Assembly (NCBI RefSeq): GCF_002850255.1
Contig: NZ_CP022522.1
Location: 3,462,501-3,526,500, forward strand
Length of the DNA: 64,000 nt
Direction: 5' to 3'
DNA from: Pseudoalteromonas sp. NC201
GTDB lineage: Bacteria; Pseudomonadota; Gammaproteobacteria; Enterobacterales; Alteromonadaceae
Numbering within the stretch: position 1 is the stretch's first letter; every line of letters begins with the position of its first letter. Both the position numbers and the translations under genes were made by a program. This document shows, piece by piece, positions 27,508-35,941 of this stretch. The notes beneath the pieces were generated by a model. It had not been told where the DNA came from and ran no database searches. It was given only the letters and a program-made list of their open reading frames with translations.

Positions 27508-29055
27508 ATGGTAAAACTCATTATTTTTGTATTTACGGTATTCACCCCAATCGCACTTTCGCAACCAACAATTAATAATGCGCTACCCTTTCCTGATAAA
27601 AAACAACGAGCAGAGATTGCCACACAGCTATTTTCTGGAATAGAAAGCATCGATGCTATAACAATAGCACTGCGCAATAAAACCAGACGTGTAGACTGGA
27701 AAACCTACAAAGCCATAGCAAGTAAACGTATCGTAAACTCAAATAATTGGGATACCCTATACCGTGCCCTAGACAACCTACACTATGGAATTTTAAATCG
27801 TCACTCCTATTTGATAGTTGATGAAAAGGCACGCCAACAAGTCACGAACTTCCCTAAGTGGCCGAAGCTCGAAATAGGCTATACATGGCCTCAAATTAGC
27901 TTTTTCTCTACCAAAAACCAAAAGTCAATCAGACTTATAAACGAGCGTAGCATAGAAGATTTGTTTGAAGAGTTTTTCAACTTTTATTGTAATGACGTAC
28001 ACAAATCAGGTTGCCTGCGGCTGTTCTCCAGCTACATGAAATCGGGCTACTTCTTCTCTGGTGGCCTAGATAAACTCGTCGTTAGTTACACAGATAACAG
28101 TTCAGATGTTTTTGTAAAACTGGGGCAACAAAAAAACAAGCAACAAGCTTCTTCTAAATGTTCAGAAATGTATTTACCGCTTGGCTTAAATTTGCTCTAC
28201 GATGGCAGTCAGTCATGCCTATATGAAAGCAACGGTACCTTTGTGCTTAAAATATTCTACTTTGGTAAATGGGGTTCTCACAGCAATGATATCTATTGTG
28301 ACGAAGCTAAAGAACCAGGTATGTGCTTCGATATCAACGAAATAAAGCAAATTACACATCGCTCGCCGGCTAAGCCCCTAATCGTAGATATCCAGAATAA
28401 TAAAGGTGGTTCAGAAAATACGCCTTGGATCGCCGCTTTGACCCGAAATGGATTCAGAGACAATTTGGTCCAGTATCGAAATACACCGCTTTTGGCAAAT
28501 AAAGAGATACGGGATAGCGCGTTTTACCAAAGTAAAAAAGCCGAACGTTGGTATCAAAATATTGTCGCTGACATCACCAGTCGTGACGACTTTCTGCCTC
28601 CTCGGCCTGACTTTTGCCGCGGCTCTGCCCAGTGCGACATTCGCATGATTGACTCGTCTTCTACATCTATAAAGTACGAATCCTTAAAACTCGTAGTCAA
28701 TGCTGGATGCGTTAGCTCTTGTGATGATTTTATTTGGCGAACACGCCAGTATGCAAATGCGAAAACCTTTGGACAATTGCCGGCTACCGACGGCGCCTAT
28801 GCCAGATTAACTGGTTACTTATTTATCACTCAAACAGGGAAGATAATTAATGTTATCACTGGTGAAGGCGAGCACCCAGCAGGTGATAATGGAACTTTAT
28901 TACTGACTTATCAGCTCCCTATTTCTAAAACAGTGAGCTTTGACGGAGAAATGTTGGAAGGAAATGCTAGCGTACTTGACAACTTATTGCCTGTCAGCAA
29001 ACTGAACTATGTTAATTTGGAATTAGATAACTTGGTAAATACCTTGCGTGATTAA
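27508..29055 (+). CDS. secreted S41-peptidase-like protein (divergent)
   Basis: A 515-residue exported protein with an N-terminal signal peptide (cleavage near ALSQ, ~19). The C-terminal half has the two S41 (tail-specific protease/tricorn core) hallmarks: PLIVDIQNNKGGSEN (~290-305, cf. DLRxNxGG) and NAGCVSSCDDF, where Ser403 aligns with the nucleophile of TSSAGEEF. The Lys used by CtpA-type enzymes is not seen downstream (FGQLPATDGAYA). Several cysteine pairs suggest disulfides. ATG 27508 is preferred to GTG 27505 on spacing from AAGG. It is a single-gene unit. Activity is uncertain. Confidence 0.5.
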   Translation: MVKLIIFVFTVFTPIALSQPTINNALPFPDKKQRAEIATQLFSGIESIDAITIALRNKTRRVDWKTYKAIASKRIVNSNNWDTLYRALDNLHYGILNRHSYLIVDEKARQQVTNFPKWPKLEIGYTWPQISFFSTKNQKSIRLINERSIEDLFEEFFNFYCNDVHKSGCLRLFSSYMKSGYFFSGGLDKLVVSYTDNSSDVFVKLGQQKNKQQASSKCSEMYLPLGLNLLYDGSQSCLYESNGTFVLKIFYFGKWGSHSNDIYCDEAKEPGMCFDINEIKQITHRSPAKPLIVDIQNNKGGSENTPWIAALTRNGFRDNLVQYRNTPLLANKEIRDSAFYQSKKAERWYQNIVADITSRDDFLPPRPDFCRGSAQCDIRMIDSSSTSIKYESLKLVVNAGCVSSCDDFIWRTRQYANAKTFGQLPATDGAYARLTGYLFITQTGKIINVITGEGEHPAGDNGTLLLTYQLPISKTVSFDGEMLEGNASVLDNLLPVSKLNYVNLELDNLVNTLRD

Positions 29056-29084
29056 AGCATCCGATTAGCTAACTAGAAATACAA

Positions 29085-29115
29085 TGAAGCCGCTATAGCC
29101 AAGATAGCGGCTTCA
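29085..29115. terminator. hairpin between convergent genes (probable terminator)
   Basis: TGAAGCCGCTAT (29085-29096) and ATAGCGGCTTCA (29104-29115) form a perfect 12-bp stem with a 7-nt loop. The flanking T runs are poor. It sits between the convergent S41-like gene and the enolase-superfamily gene and may serve both. Confidence 0.6.
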
Positions 29116-29136
29116 CTGGTTTAGGAGCGTTCAGAC

Positions 29137-30312
29137 CTACTTAATTTCCACACGGGCTGAGCGCATCACGATTTCATCGTTTAGCTCAATACCAAGCCCC
29201 GGCTCTTCTGACACTCTAAAGATACCGTTCTTAGGCTGTGGATCTTGCAAGCATAGCTCTCTGTTCCACTTTTTGATTGCGTAAGTATGGTGCTCATGGA
29301 TCAGGAAATTTGGGATCGCGGTTTCCAAGTGTAATGAAGCTGCGGTTGCTACCGGGCCGCCACAGACATGCGCCTGAATACGGATATCAAAGATATCGGC
29401 GTAATCACATACCTTCTTAGTTTCCGTAAAGCCACCACATAGGCCAATATCTGGCTGCAGTACATCAATACTTTGATCTTCAAAATAAGGGCGAACACCC
29501 CAGCGATTATATAAACGTTCCCCACCAGCGATTGGCACAGAGGTCTTGTTGGCTACCTTTGCATGTAAAGAGTGGTTAAGATAATTCACAGGCTCTTCAT
29601 AATACATACAATCAAATTCTTCAGCGATGTCTGCAATTTGAATGGCTGATGTCGCGCCTGGTAAGCTGTGGCATTCAAAAATAATGTCGACTTCATCACC
29701 TACCGCTTCACGTATTGCTTTCATTCTTGCACGGTATAATTTCATTTCCGCGCGCGAGATAAGCTTAGTTCTATCGTAATAGGTGTTGCCATCTTTATCG
29801 TACTGAATTGGGTCAACTTTAACCGCATCGTACCCTTCTGCAATGGCTTTGTGAGCCGCTTCAGCATATTCGTGTGGTTGAACTAGTGCTTTAAACTCGC
29901 TATCCCAATCAAACTGTAATTGTGAGGCATAGGTGCGAAGCTCAGGGTTCACTTTACCACCAAGCAACTGATAAACAGGTAGGTTTAAGGCTTTACCTTT
30001 AATATCCCAAAGCGCGGTATCTATTGCTGACATCGCCGCATATACCACAGGTCCGCCACCTAAACCCCAAAAGCTTTCTCTCAGCATACGCGACCAAAGC
30101 AGCTCGGTTTGAAAAGGGTCATGACCAATTAAAAAAGCTTCAGCCATTTCTTTGATCATACTGGCCGCAGCGCTGTGGCCGAGGTCGTATGCAAGCCCAG
30201 CTTCACCAACCCCTGAAATGCCTTCATCGGTGTGAATACGAACAAAAACGGGTGTCCAAGCAGGTCTATCTGGACAATGAATATCGAAAACTTCGACACG
30301 ATTAACTTTCAT
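29137..30312 (-). CDS. mandelate racemase/enolase-superfamily sugar acid dehydratase
   Basis: A 391-residue enolase-superfamily enzyme. An N-terminal capping domain (~1-125) precedes a TIM barrel with metal ligands in IIFECHS (~213), YYEEPV (~240) and AGGERLY (~265), and a likely general acid/base His in QAHVCGG (~315). The layout is like the acid-sugar dehydratases (galactonate/mannonate type). A class II aldolase gene lies 9 nt upstream in the same operon, suggesting catabolism of a sugar acid. The specific substrate is not decided. Confidence 0.75.
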   Translation of the reverse strand: MKVNRVEVFDIHCPDRPAWTPVFVRIHTDEGISGVGEAGLAYDLGHSAAASMIKEMAEAFLIGHDPFQTELLWSRMLRESFWGLGGGPVVYAAMSAIDTALWDIKGKALNLPVYQLLGGKVNPELRTYASQLQFDWDSEFKALVQPHEYAEAAHKAIAEGYDAVKVDPIQYDKDGNTYYDRTKLISRAEMKLYRARMKAIREAVGDEVDIIFECHSLPGATSAIQIADIAEEFDCMYYEEPVNYLNHSLHAKVANKTSVPIAGGERLYNRWGVRPYFEDQSIDVLQPDIGLCGGFTETKKVCDYADIFDIRIQAHVCGGPVATAASLHLETAIPNFLIHEHHTYAIKKWNRELCLQDPQPKNGIFRVSEEPGLGIELNDEIVMRSARVEIK

Positions 30313-30320
30313 GTTGACTC

Positions 30321-31088
30321 CTATTGAGCAAAGCTTGGGTCTAGGCGGTAAGCTTTACGAAGCATTGCGGGCCATGCTAATTGACCACCGGTGCTACCGC
30401 TATGCACGACATTCGCTTGGTTATATATGTTATCAATAATGGGTTGTGGTACAGGTACGGCTTGTTGTCCCGTTGCTTGAATCGCAACTTGAATCTCGCA
30501 TGCACGCTGTAAGTCATAAAAACGCATAAAGGCATCGCCTACCGTTGGTCCAACAGTTAAACCACCATGGTTCACCAGCAGCATATGATTGGTTGTACCT
30601 AAGTCATCTTGCAAGCGCTTTTTTTCATCCATATTCACTGCTAAGCCTTCATAGCCGTGATACGACAGTGATGGTAAGGAGAACATACTATGCTGACTCA
30701 AAGGCAATAAACCACATTCTACACTTGCGACTGCGATCGTCTCTTTGGTATGGAGGTGGATAACGCAATGCGCATCTTCTCGCACCTCATGGATCGCACT
30801 GTGAATAGTAAAGCCCGCCGGATTAATCTCAAATGGCGTATCATCAAGAATATTCCCTTCAAGATCGACCTTCACCAAATTAGAAGCGGTGACTTCATCA
30901 AAGGTCAGGCCAAAGGCGTTTACTAAATAATGATCCGTACCCGGCAAACGCGCCGACATATGCGTATAAATTAGATCTCCCCAACGAAAGTGCTCAACCA
31001 GTCGATAGCAAGCGGCAAGGTCAACACGCAGCTGCCATTCTTCTGCGCTTACTTTGTCTTTTAAATTTAACTGAGGTAATTCGAACAT
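30321..31088 (-). CDS. class II aldolase/adducin-family protein
   Basis: A 255-residue protein with the class II aldolase/adducin fold. Zinc-binding histidines are seen in CVIHLHTKETIAVA (~108-121) and in LVNHGGLTVG (~171-180). It is the first gene of a two-gene operon with an enolase-superfamily dehydratase. It may be an aldolase, epimerase or decarboxylase; the family includes all of these. No transporter or regulator is adjacent. Confidence 0.78.
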   Translation of the reverse strand: MFELPQLNLKDKVSAEEWQLRVDLAACYRLVEHFRWGDLIYTHMSARLPGTDHYLVNAFGLTFDEVTASNLVKVDLEGNILDDTPFEINPAGFTIHSAIHEVREDAHCVIHLHTKETIAVASVECGLLPLSQHSMFSLPSLSYHGYEGLAVNMDEKKRLQDDLGTTNHMLLVNHGGLTVGPTVGDAFMRFYDLQRACEIQVAIQATGQQAVPVPQPIIDNIYNQANVVHSGSTGGQLAWPAMLRKAYRLDPSFAQ

Positions 31089-31156
31089 GGGGATCCCTTA
31101 TTGACTCCACATTTGGATGTATAGAAGTCTAAATTAGCTTAATTATATCTTCAACT

Positions 31157-31182
31157 AAAAACCACCGCGAACGGTGGTTTTT
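31157..31182. terminator. bidirectional terminator
   Basis: AAAAACCACCG (31157-31167) and CGGTGGTTTTT (31172-31182) form an 11-bp perfect stem with a CGAA tetraloop and T runs on both strands. It ends the cytochrome c transcript on the minus strand. Confidence 0.88.
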
Positions 31183-31209
31183 TATCATCTTTGATATCTA
31201 ACTTTGGTG

Positions 31210-31533
31210 TTATTCAACTTTAGATAGATACTCTGCAATCGCATCGATTTCAGCGTCAGTGACATTAGCAACCATCGCTTTCATTGCTGCTGTCATACCG
31301 TTATTACGTTTACCTGATTTGATATCTTTCATTTGCGCCGCTAAATACTCTTTGCTTTGACCATTTACCTTCGGATACAGAGGCATGATCGGTGCTTTAC
31401 CTTCTGCACCATGACAGGTTTGGCACATCTTTGCTGTATACAATGCTTTACCATCTGCAGCCATTGAACTTGCTGAACCTAGTGCGCAAATTGCCACCGT
31501 AGTCCCTACTAGTAGTTTTTTCATCTTGCTCAT
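31210..31533 (-). CDS. periplasmic class I cytochrome c
   Basis: A 107-residue secreted monohaem cytochrome. A Sec signal ends at SSMAA (~25). The haem site CQTCH lies at ~37-41 and a likely axial Met in the NNGMTAAM segment (~78). It resembles small c-type electron carriers such as c4/c5/c553 types. AAGAGT lies 8 nt before the ATG. Its redox partner is unknown: no oxidase or reductase genes are close. Confidence 0.85.
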   Translation of the reverse strand: MSKMKKLLVGTTVAICALGSASSMAADGKALYTAKMCQTCHGAEGKAPIMPLYPKVNGQSKEYLAAQMKDIKSGKRNNGMTAAMKAMVANVTDAEIDAIAEYLSKVE

Positions 31534-31605
31534 ATCATTACTCTTTTTATTGACGGTTAACGTTGTAAGTCAGTGTAGACTAAAGTTTGACCTAAAGCCT
31601 AATCA

Positions 31606-32142
31606 CTACCACATCAAATCATCTGGGACTTCAAAGTCAGCGTAAGGATCATCCTCATCACCTTGCTGATTGTCCTCAACATGGAAAACGATATACTTCT
31701 CGTCTACCTCTGCAATCTTTCTAGCAGGTTCATCTTGTAGCACGTAGAACTGCTCTTCTAATACACAAATCGCTAAACGCCCCTTTGATAGCGCTTTTTG
31801 TGTTTCGGAATTAACTTCTAACTCCTTCACCTTATTTTGATATGTGAAGTTAAAGGTCACATTACCGCGGATCTCATCTTGGTTATGGTGTTCTAAGATC
31901 TGCTTCACGCGAGCAATTTGCTCTTTATCTTTTAGCGTTTCTTGCTTCGCTTTATTTAGCTCTTCGGCACGCTTTTGCTGCTCAAGCTTTGTCTGCTCAA
32001 TATGTTTTTGAAGGTCTGTTTGGTCGCTCGTTGCGCCTTTTTTCTTTTTCTTCTGCTGTTTACGCTTTTGTGTTTTTGCAACTTTCGCTTTGTGCTCAGT
32101 TGTTAGACCTGCTTTTAGCAACTGATCTTGCAGTGAACCCAT
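31606..32142 (-). CDS. DUF2058 (YaiL-like) protein
   Basis: A soluble protein of about 178 residues. It has a highly basic N-terminal stretch (lysine-rich, ~20-38), a long charged coiled-coil (~45-90) and a C-terminal beta domain ending in acidic residues and DDLMW. It matches the YaiL/DUF2058 pattern, sometimes labelled nucleoprotein/polynucleotide-associated enzyme. The second ATG (32142) is 7 nt from GGAG and is preferred. Function is not established. Confidence 0.75.
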   Translation of the reverse strand: MGSLQDQLLKAGLTTEHKAKVAKTQKRKQQKKKKKGATSDQTDLQKHIEQTKLEQQKRAEELNKAKQETLKDKEQIARVKQILEHHNQDEIRGNVTFNFTYQNKVKELEVNSETQKALSKGRLAICVLEEQFYVLQDEPARKIAEVDEKYIVFHVEDNQQGDEDDPYADFEVPDDLMW

Positions 32143-32330
32143 CATGCAACTCCGTAAAATAGACTTTTCACTATTTTAACTCAGCAATTTAGATTGACCA
32201 GAGAGGAATCGGTCAATCTAATGTAAAACTACCAAAATTATTGTTGCGCATCGTGATTTAGCGCAAAAAATTGTCATCTAGTTTGCTTTAATTTAAGCTA
32301 ACTCATCGAAATTAAAAGCCTTATTGCTTA

Positions 32331-33464
32331 ATGCCCGTCATTCATCTATTGCTTTGCTCTGTGACCATTTTTTTTGTGCTTTACGCGCCGCAGCCGCTGC
32401 TGGCCGAGTTTGCAGAGCAATTTAATGTATCGGCGTCAGATGCGGGCATGCTGATGTCAGCAACTATGCTACCTCTGGCTATCGCGCCAATCTGCTACGG
32501 GTTATTGCTGGCAAAGTCCAATCCGCTGCGCATTTTAAAATGGACCATGCTGCTCTTGGCACTCAGCAGTTTAGCATTTGCTTCAATGACTTCGTTTTCA
32601 GGGCTCTTGTTTACTCGGTTAATTCAAGGGTTATTATTACCTGCTGCACTCACTGCGATGACGGGTTATATCGGCCAACAGTTTAGTGGCTCACAGTTGA
32701 AAAGAAACATGAGCTTGTACATCGGAAGTACCATAGCCGGAGGTTATTTTGGCCGTACACTTGCGGCCAACTTTACTGTCTGGTTTGAGTGGCAAAGTTT
32801 CTATTACCTAAACGCATTGTTATTGATTGTGCTGGCATTTAGCATTCGAGCCAGCAAGAACAAACCACCAATAATTCACGCGACAAGGATCAGAGACTAC
32901 CTGGCACCACTCAAGCAATCGCGCCTAGTGAGATTATACAGCTCTGTATTTTGTATGTTTTTCTGCTTCGCGGGGCTACTCAACTTTTTACCTTTTATAC
33001 TCAAGTACGACTTTAATTTAACTGATCCAAGTAAAGTGGGCTGGGTCTATACAGGCTATTTAGTTGGTGCTTTAGGGTCTATCGTTACACCTTGGCTACA
33101 AAGTAAATTTCATTCTACCTGGCGATTTTTAGCTGTGATGTTCTTCATCTATGCTACAACCATTGCGCTATTACCCGTGGCGTCTGTGTTCTTTTTTGTG
33201 GTCTTATTTACGCTATTCTGCGCCTGTATGTTTGTGATCCATTCAACCGCAGCGCCTTTAGCAAACAGTATTAGTCAGGCACCTGCAACCGTCACCAATG
33301 GCGCTTATGTTTCATTTTATTATTCCGGAGGCGTGCTGGGATCTTATCTTCCGGGTTTGATTTATGAGCAAGCTGGTATCACTTGGTTTTGTGCGTCGCT
33401 TTTTACCGTCTGTACAGTCGGCTTAGCTCTGAGTTTGAGAAACACAGTCAACCCAGTGAGGTGA
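32331..33464 (+). CDS. MFS transporter (YnfM-like)
   Basis: A 377-residue major facilitator with about twelve membrane helices. The loop 2-3 region (LLLAKSNPLRILKWTM) and the helix 4-5 segment RLIQGLLLPAALTAMTGYI match AraJ/YnfM-type exporters. The start at ATG 32331 lacks a visible ribosome site. The last 42 nt overlap the convergent deacylase gene. The substrate is unknown. Confidence 0.8.
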   Translation: MPVIHLLLCSVTIFFVLYAPQPLLAEFAEQFNVSASDAGMLMSATMLPLAIAPICYGLLLAKSNPLRILKWTMLLLALSSLAFASMTSFSGLLFTRLIQGLLLPAALTAMTGYIGQQFSGSQLKRNMSLYIGSTIAGGYFGRTLAANFTVWFEWQSFYYLNALLLIVLAFSIRASKNKPPIIHATRIRDYLAPLKQSRLVRLYSSVFCMFFCFAGLLNFLPFILKYDFNLTDPSKVGWVYTGYLVGALGSIVTPWLQSKFHSTWRFLAVMFFIYATTIALLPVASVFFFVVLFTLFCACMFVIHSTAAPLANSISQAPATVTNGAYVSFYYSGGVLGSYLPGLIYEQAGITWFCASLFTVCTVGLALSLRNTVNPVR

Positions 33465-33941
33465 GTGCCCAGTGACTTGCCAAAAGCGCTTTAAATCTTC
33501 GAGCGTTAACACCCAAGTTTTAGTATTCACTAGGGGGTGGCACTGCCATAAGTGCGCAGATTGCAGTTCACTATCAAGCCATAATTCGACTTGTTGCTCA
33601 CAGTCGTTATGCAGTGTGAGTGCTGATACACAGCCTTGTTCCACTCCTAAATACTTCGCTAGTCTGTCCGTCGATGCAAAACCTAAACGTGACACCCCTT
33701 GAGATTTAGACAGCGCTTTTAGGTCGACTTGCTTATCTGCAGGAATAATAAAAAGAAAGTGTCGCTTTCCATAGTTATCTCGGAGGAAGAGATTTTTCAG
33801 TCGCGTCCCTTTTCTCTCTAACTCCAAGTTGTCAGCATCTAGACAAGTATGTAACGGTGGATGCTCATAATTGAAATAGTTGATATCTAGCTGAGCGAGC
33901 CGCTCTGCAAGTGCACTTGGATTGTTTCTGATCACAAACAC
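33423..33941 (-). CDS. ProXp-ala/YbaK-like trans-editing deacylase
   Basis: A 172-residue protein of the aminoacyl-tRNA editing (YbaK/ProX) fold. The segment YEHPPLHTCLDAD near the N-terminus, KNLFLRDNYGKRHFLFIIPADKQVDL (cut over ~48-74) and SRLGFAS are characteristic of PrdX/ProXp-ala, which removes Ala from mischarged tRNA-Pro. Its ATG overlaps the upstream lipoprotein gene by 10 nt. Confidence in the family is good; the exact substrate is inferred. Confidence 0.8.
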   Translation of the reverse strand: MFVIRNNPSALAERLAQLDINYFNYEHPPLHTCLDADNLELERKGTRLKNLFLRDNYGKRHFLFIIPADKQVDLKALSKSQGVSRLGFASTDRLAKYLGVEQGCVSALTLHNDCEQQVELWLDSELQSAHLWQCHPLVNTKTWVLTLEDLKRFWQVTGHSPHWVDCVSQTQS

Positions 33942-34327
33942 TTACCTCGTAACTGAACGCTACGCTGCCGCCAGTATACATCGGTAATTTTATGACCTGC
34001 GTTACAGTAGTCCGCCTCAATCAAAGCCGGTTTTAATAAGGCGACGGCTTGCTCTTCTAACTTGAGTTTTAGAGAGGGGGAATCTTCAATACGTTCAAAC
34101 TCGGCAAAACGTTTTAACTCTCTTCTTGATATTGGCTTACTTGAATCCAGCTCCATTCGAGGTGTTGCTTGTACCGTTACAATGAAAGCAAATTCTTTAT
34201 CACCAGTTGGCGAAAGACGCTTATGAAGAGATTGTTTTTCGATAATAAGTTCAGGCTCATCAGACTGTGATGCACAACTCGCTAGCAGCCCAATAATGAG
34301 AATAGAAAAGATATGACGCAGAACCAT
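33932..34327 (-). CDS. small lipoprotein of unknown function
   Basis: A 131-residue protein with a signal peptide and lipobox LLASC (~14-18). The mature part is charged, with a conserved-looking CNAG near 108 and a C-terminal RGKCL, perhaps one disulfide. I do not recognise the family. It overlaps the deacylase gene downstream, so the two are probably co-transcribed. Confidence 0.6.
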   Translation of the reverse strand: MVLRHIFSILIIGLLASCASQSDEPELIIEKQSLHKRLSPTGDKEFAFIVTVQATPRMELDSSKPISRRELKRFAEFERIEDSPSLKLKLEEQAVALLKPALIEADYCNAGHKITDVYWRQRSVQLRGKCL

Positions 34328-34403
34328 AATTCGCTTAATTCGTTTTATTTTCAGTTCAGTGTAACAAAGACTATAAAAAAATAGCGAAATTTTTTGTCTG
34401 GGG

Positions 34404-34432
34404 TTGACGGGAATATAAAAAATGATTAAATT
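34404..34432 (+). promoter_or_regulatory. tRNA-Ala promoter
   Basis: -35 TTGACG (34404-34409), a 17-bp spacer and -10 TAAATT (34427-34432), followed by a CGCTTCG discriminator region, as in growth-rate-controlled stable RNA promoters. It lies 24 bp before the tRNA. Confidence 0.75.
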
Positions 34433-34456
34433 TCGCTTCGTCCACTGACGGAATGT

Positions 34457-34532
34457 GGGGCTATAGCTCAGCTGGGAGAGCGCCTGCCTTGCACGCAGGA
34501 GGTCAGCAGTTCGATCCTGCTTAGCTCCACCA
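34457..34532 (+). tRNA. tRNA-Ala (anticodon TGC)
   Basis: A 76-nt cloverleaf. The acceptor GGGGCTA pairs with TAGCTCC (one G-T), with discriminator A and an encoded CCA. The anticodon arm CCTGC-CTTGCAC-GCAGG gives TGC. The T arm GCAGG-TTCGATC-type loop is present. It is an isolated copy, not in an rRNA operon. Confidence 0.97.
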
Positions 34533-34591
34533 CTTTCCGCTCTTCTTACTTCTTACTTCTTACAAAACTCCCCCCCTAAATCGAAAAGAAA

Positions 34592-34619
34592 AAAGCCCAA
34601 GTCTTTCGACCCGAGCTTT
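34592..34619 (-). terminator. proBA terminator
   Basis: Read on the minus strand, AAGCTCGGGTC, a GAAA tetraloop and GACTTGGGCTT pair over 11 positions with three G-U wobbles, followed by a T-rich tail. The same sequence pairs poorly on the + strand, which fixes the direction. It lies about 70 nt past the proA stop. Confidence 0.72.
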
Positions 34620-34690
34620 GCAGTTACTTATGTCATTCTGTGTATACCACTGAGTATGATTTTTCTATCTACTCAAGCAGCATCTGTTCA

Positions 34691-35938
34691 TTACTCTCTG
34701 ATTTGGCCTTCACCATTTACTAAAAACTTTTCGGTTGTTAGCGACTCTAAGCCCATTGGTCCGTAAGCGTGCAATTTGGTGGTAGCAATACCAATCTCGG
34801 CACCTAAACCTAACGCTGAACCATCACTAAAGCGTGAAGAGGCGTTAACCATCACGACGGAAGCATCTACACCGCGTTGGAACAAATCAGCAGCTGCTTT
34901 GTCTTCCGTACAGATAACTTCGGTATGGTGACTACCAAAGCGATCAATATGTGCAAGCGCTGCATTAAAATCAGCAACCTGACGAACCGCTATTTCAAGG
35001 CTCAAGTATTCTTCGCCAAACTCGTCATCACTCAATTCAACTGCATTATCAAAATAAGCTACGGTTTGCTTACACGCATTAATTTTCACACCCCTTTCTG
35101 CTAGTGCTGCAGCAGCTTTCGGTAAAAAAGTCGGAGCGATATCTTGATGAACGATTAACCCTTCAAGTGCATTACATACACCAGTACGCTGCGTTTTACC
35201 GTTTAACAGAAGCGCCATTGCTTTATCGAGATCGGCCGCTTTATCTATATACAAGTGACACACGCCCTTAAAATGCTGGATCACTGGCACCGTACTATTC
35301 TCAGTAACGAAATTGATTAGACCCTCACCGCCACGTGGGATGATAAGGTCGATATATTCTTTTTGCTGCATCAGCTCCATTAGCAACGCGCGGTCTGGAT
35401 CCGGAATAACAGAAACCAATGCGGCAGGTAGATTATGTTTTTCGAGCGCCTGATGCATCGCTTTTGCGATCTCTAAAGAACTTGATAACGCTTCTTTACC
35501 ACCACGCAAAATAACACCATTACCTGATTTAAAACATAGTGCACCGGCGTCAGCGGTGACATTGGGGCGCGCCTCATAAATCATGCAGACAACACCAAGT
35601 GGCACTCGCATTTTACTGATTTTAATGCCATTTGGTCTTACACCCATGTCTCTACGTGCACCCACTGGATCGTCCAGTTGAATGATAGTCTCGATACCTT
35701 CAGCCATACTTTCAATCCGCGCTTGGTTAAGCGTTAATCTATCTATCATGGCGTCGCTAAGCTGGTTATCACGAGCAGCAGCCAAGTCAGCTTCATTGGC
35801 TTTAATAATGGCATCGCTATTATCACGGATCCCTTTTGCCATATCTGCTAACACCGCATTTTTTTGCTCTGTAGATAATAATGCTAACTGTTTCGCTGCT
35901 TTTGCAGCCTGTGATGAAATATCTGTGATTAAACTCAT
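34691..35938 (-). CDS. proA: gamma-glutamyl phosphate reductase ProA
   Basis: A 415-residue aldehyde-dehydrogenase-fold enzyme that makes glutamate semialdehyde, the second step of proline synthesis. Landmarks are PLGVVCMIYEARPNVTADAGALCFKSGN (cut over ~113-140) and the catalytic cysteine in GKTQRTGVCNALE (~255). It starts 3 nt after proB, the usual proBA order. Confidence 0.96.
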   Translation of the reverse strand: MSLITDISSQAAKAAKQLALLSTEQKNAVLADMAKGIRDNSDAIIKANEADLAAARDNQLSDAMIDRLTLNQARIESMAEGIETIIQLDDPVGARRDMGVRPNGIKISKMRVPLGVVCMIYEARPNVTADAGALCFKSGNGVILRGGKEALSSSLEIAKAMHQALEKHNLPAALVSVIPDPDRALLMELMQQKEYIDLIIPRGGEGLINFVTENSTVPVIQHFKGVCHLYIDKAADLDKAMALLLNGKTQRTGVCNALEGLIVHQDIAPTFLPKAAAALAERGVKINACKQTVAYFDNAVELSDDEFGEEYLSLEIAVRQVADFNAALAHIDRFGSHHTEVICTEDKAAADLFQRGVDASVVMVNASSRFSDGSALGLGAEIGIATTKLHAYGPMGLESLTTEKFLVNGEGQIRE

Positions 35939-35941
35939 GTC

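Noticed and set aside
34540..34565. Short TTCTTAC repeats after tRNA-Ala
   Set aside because: About three copies of a seven-base unit; too short and in non-coding DNA, with no sign of function.
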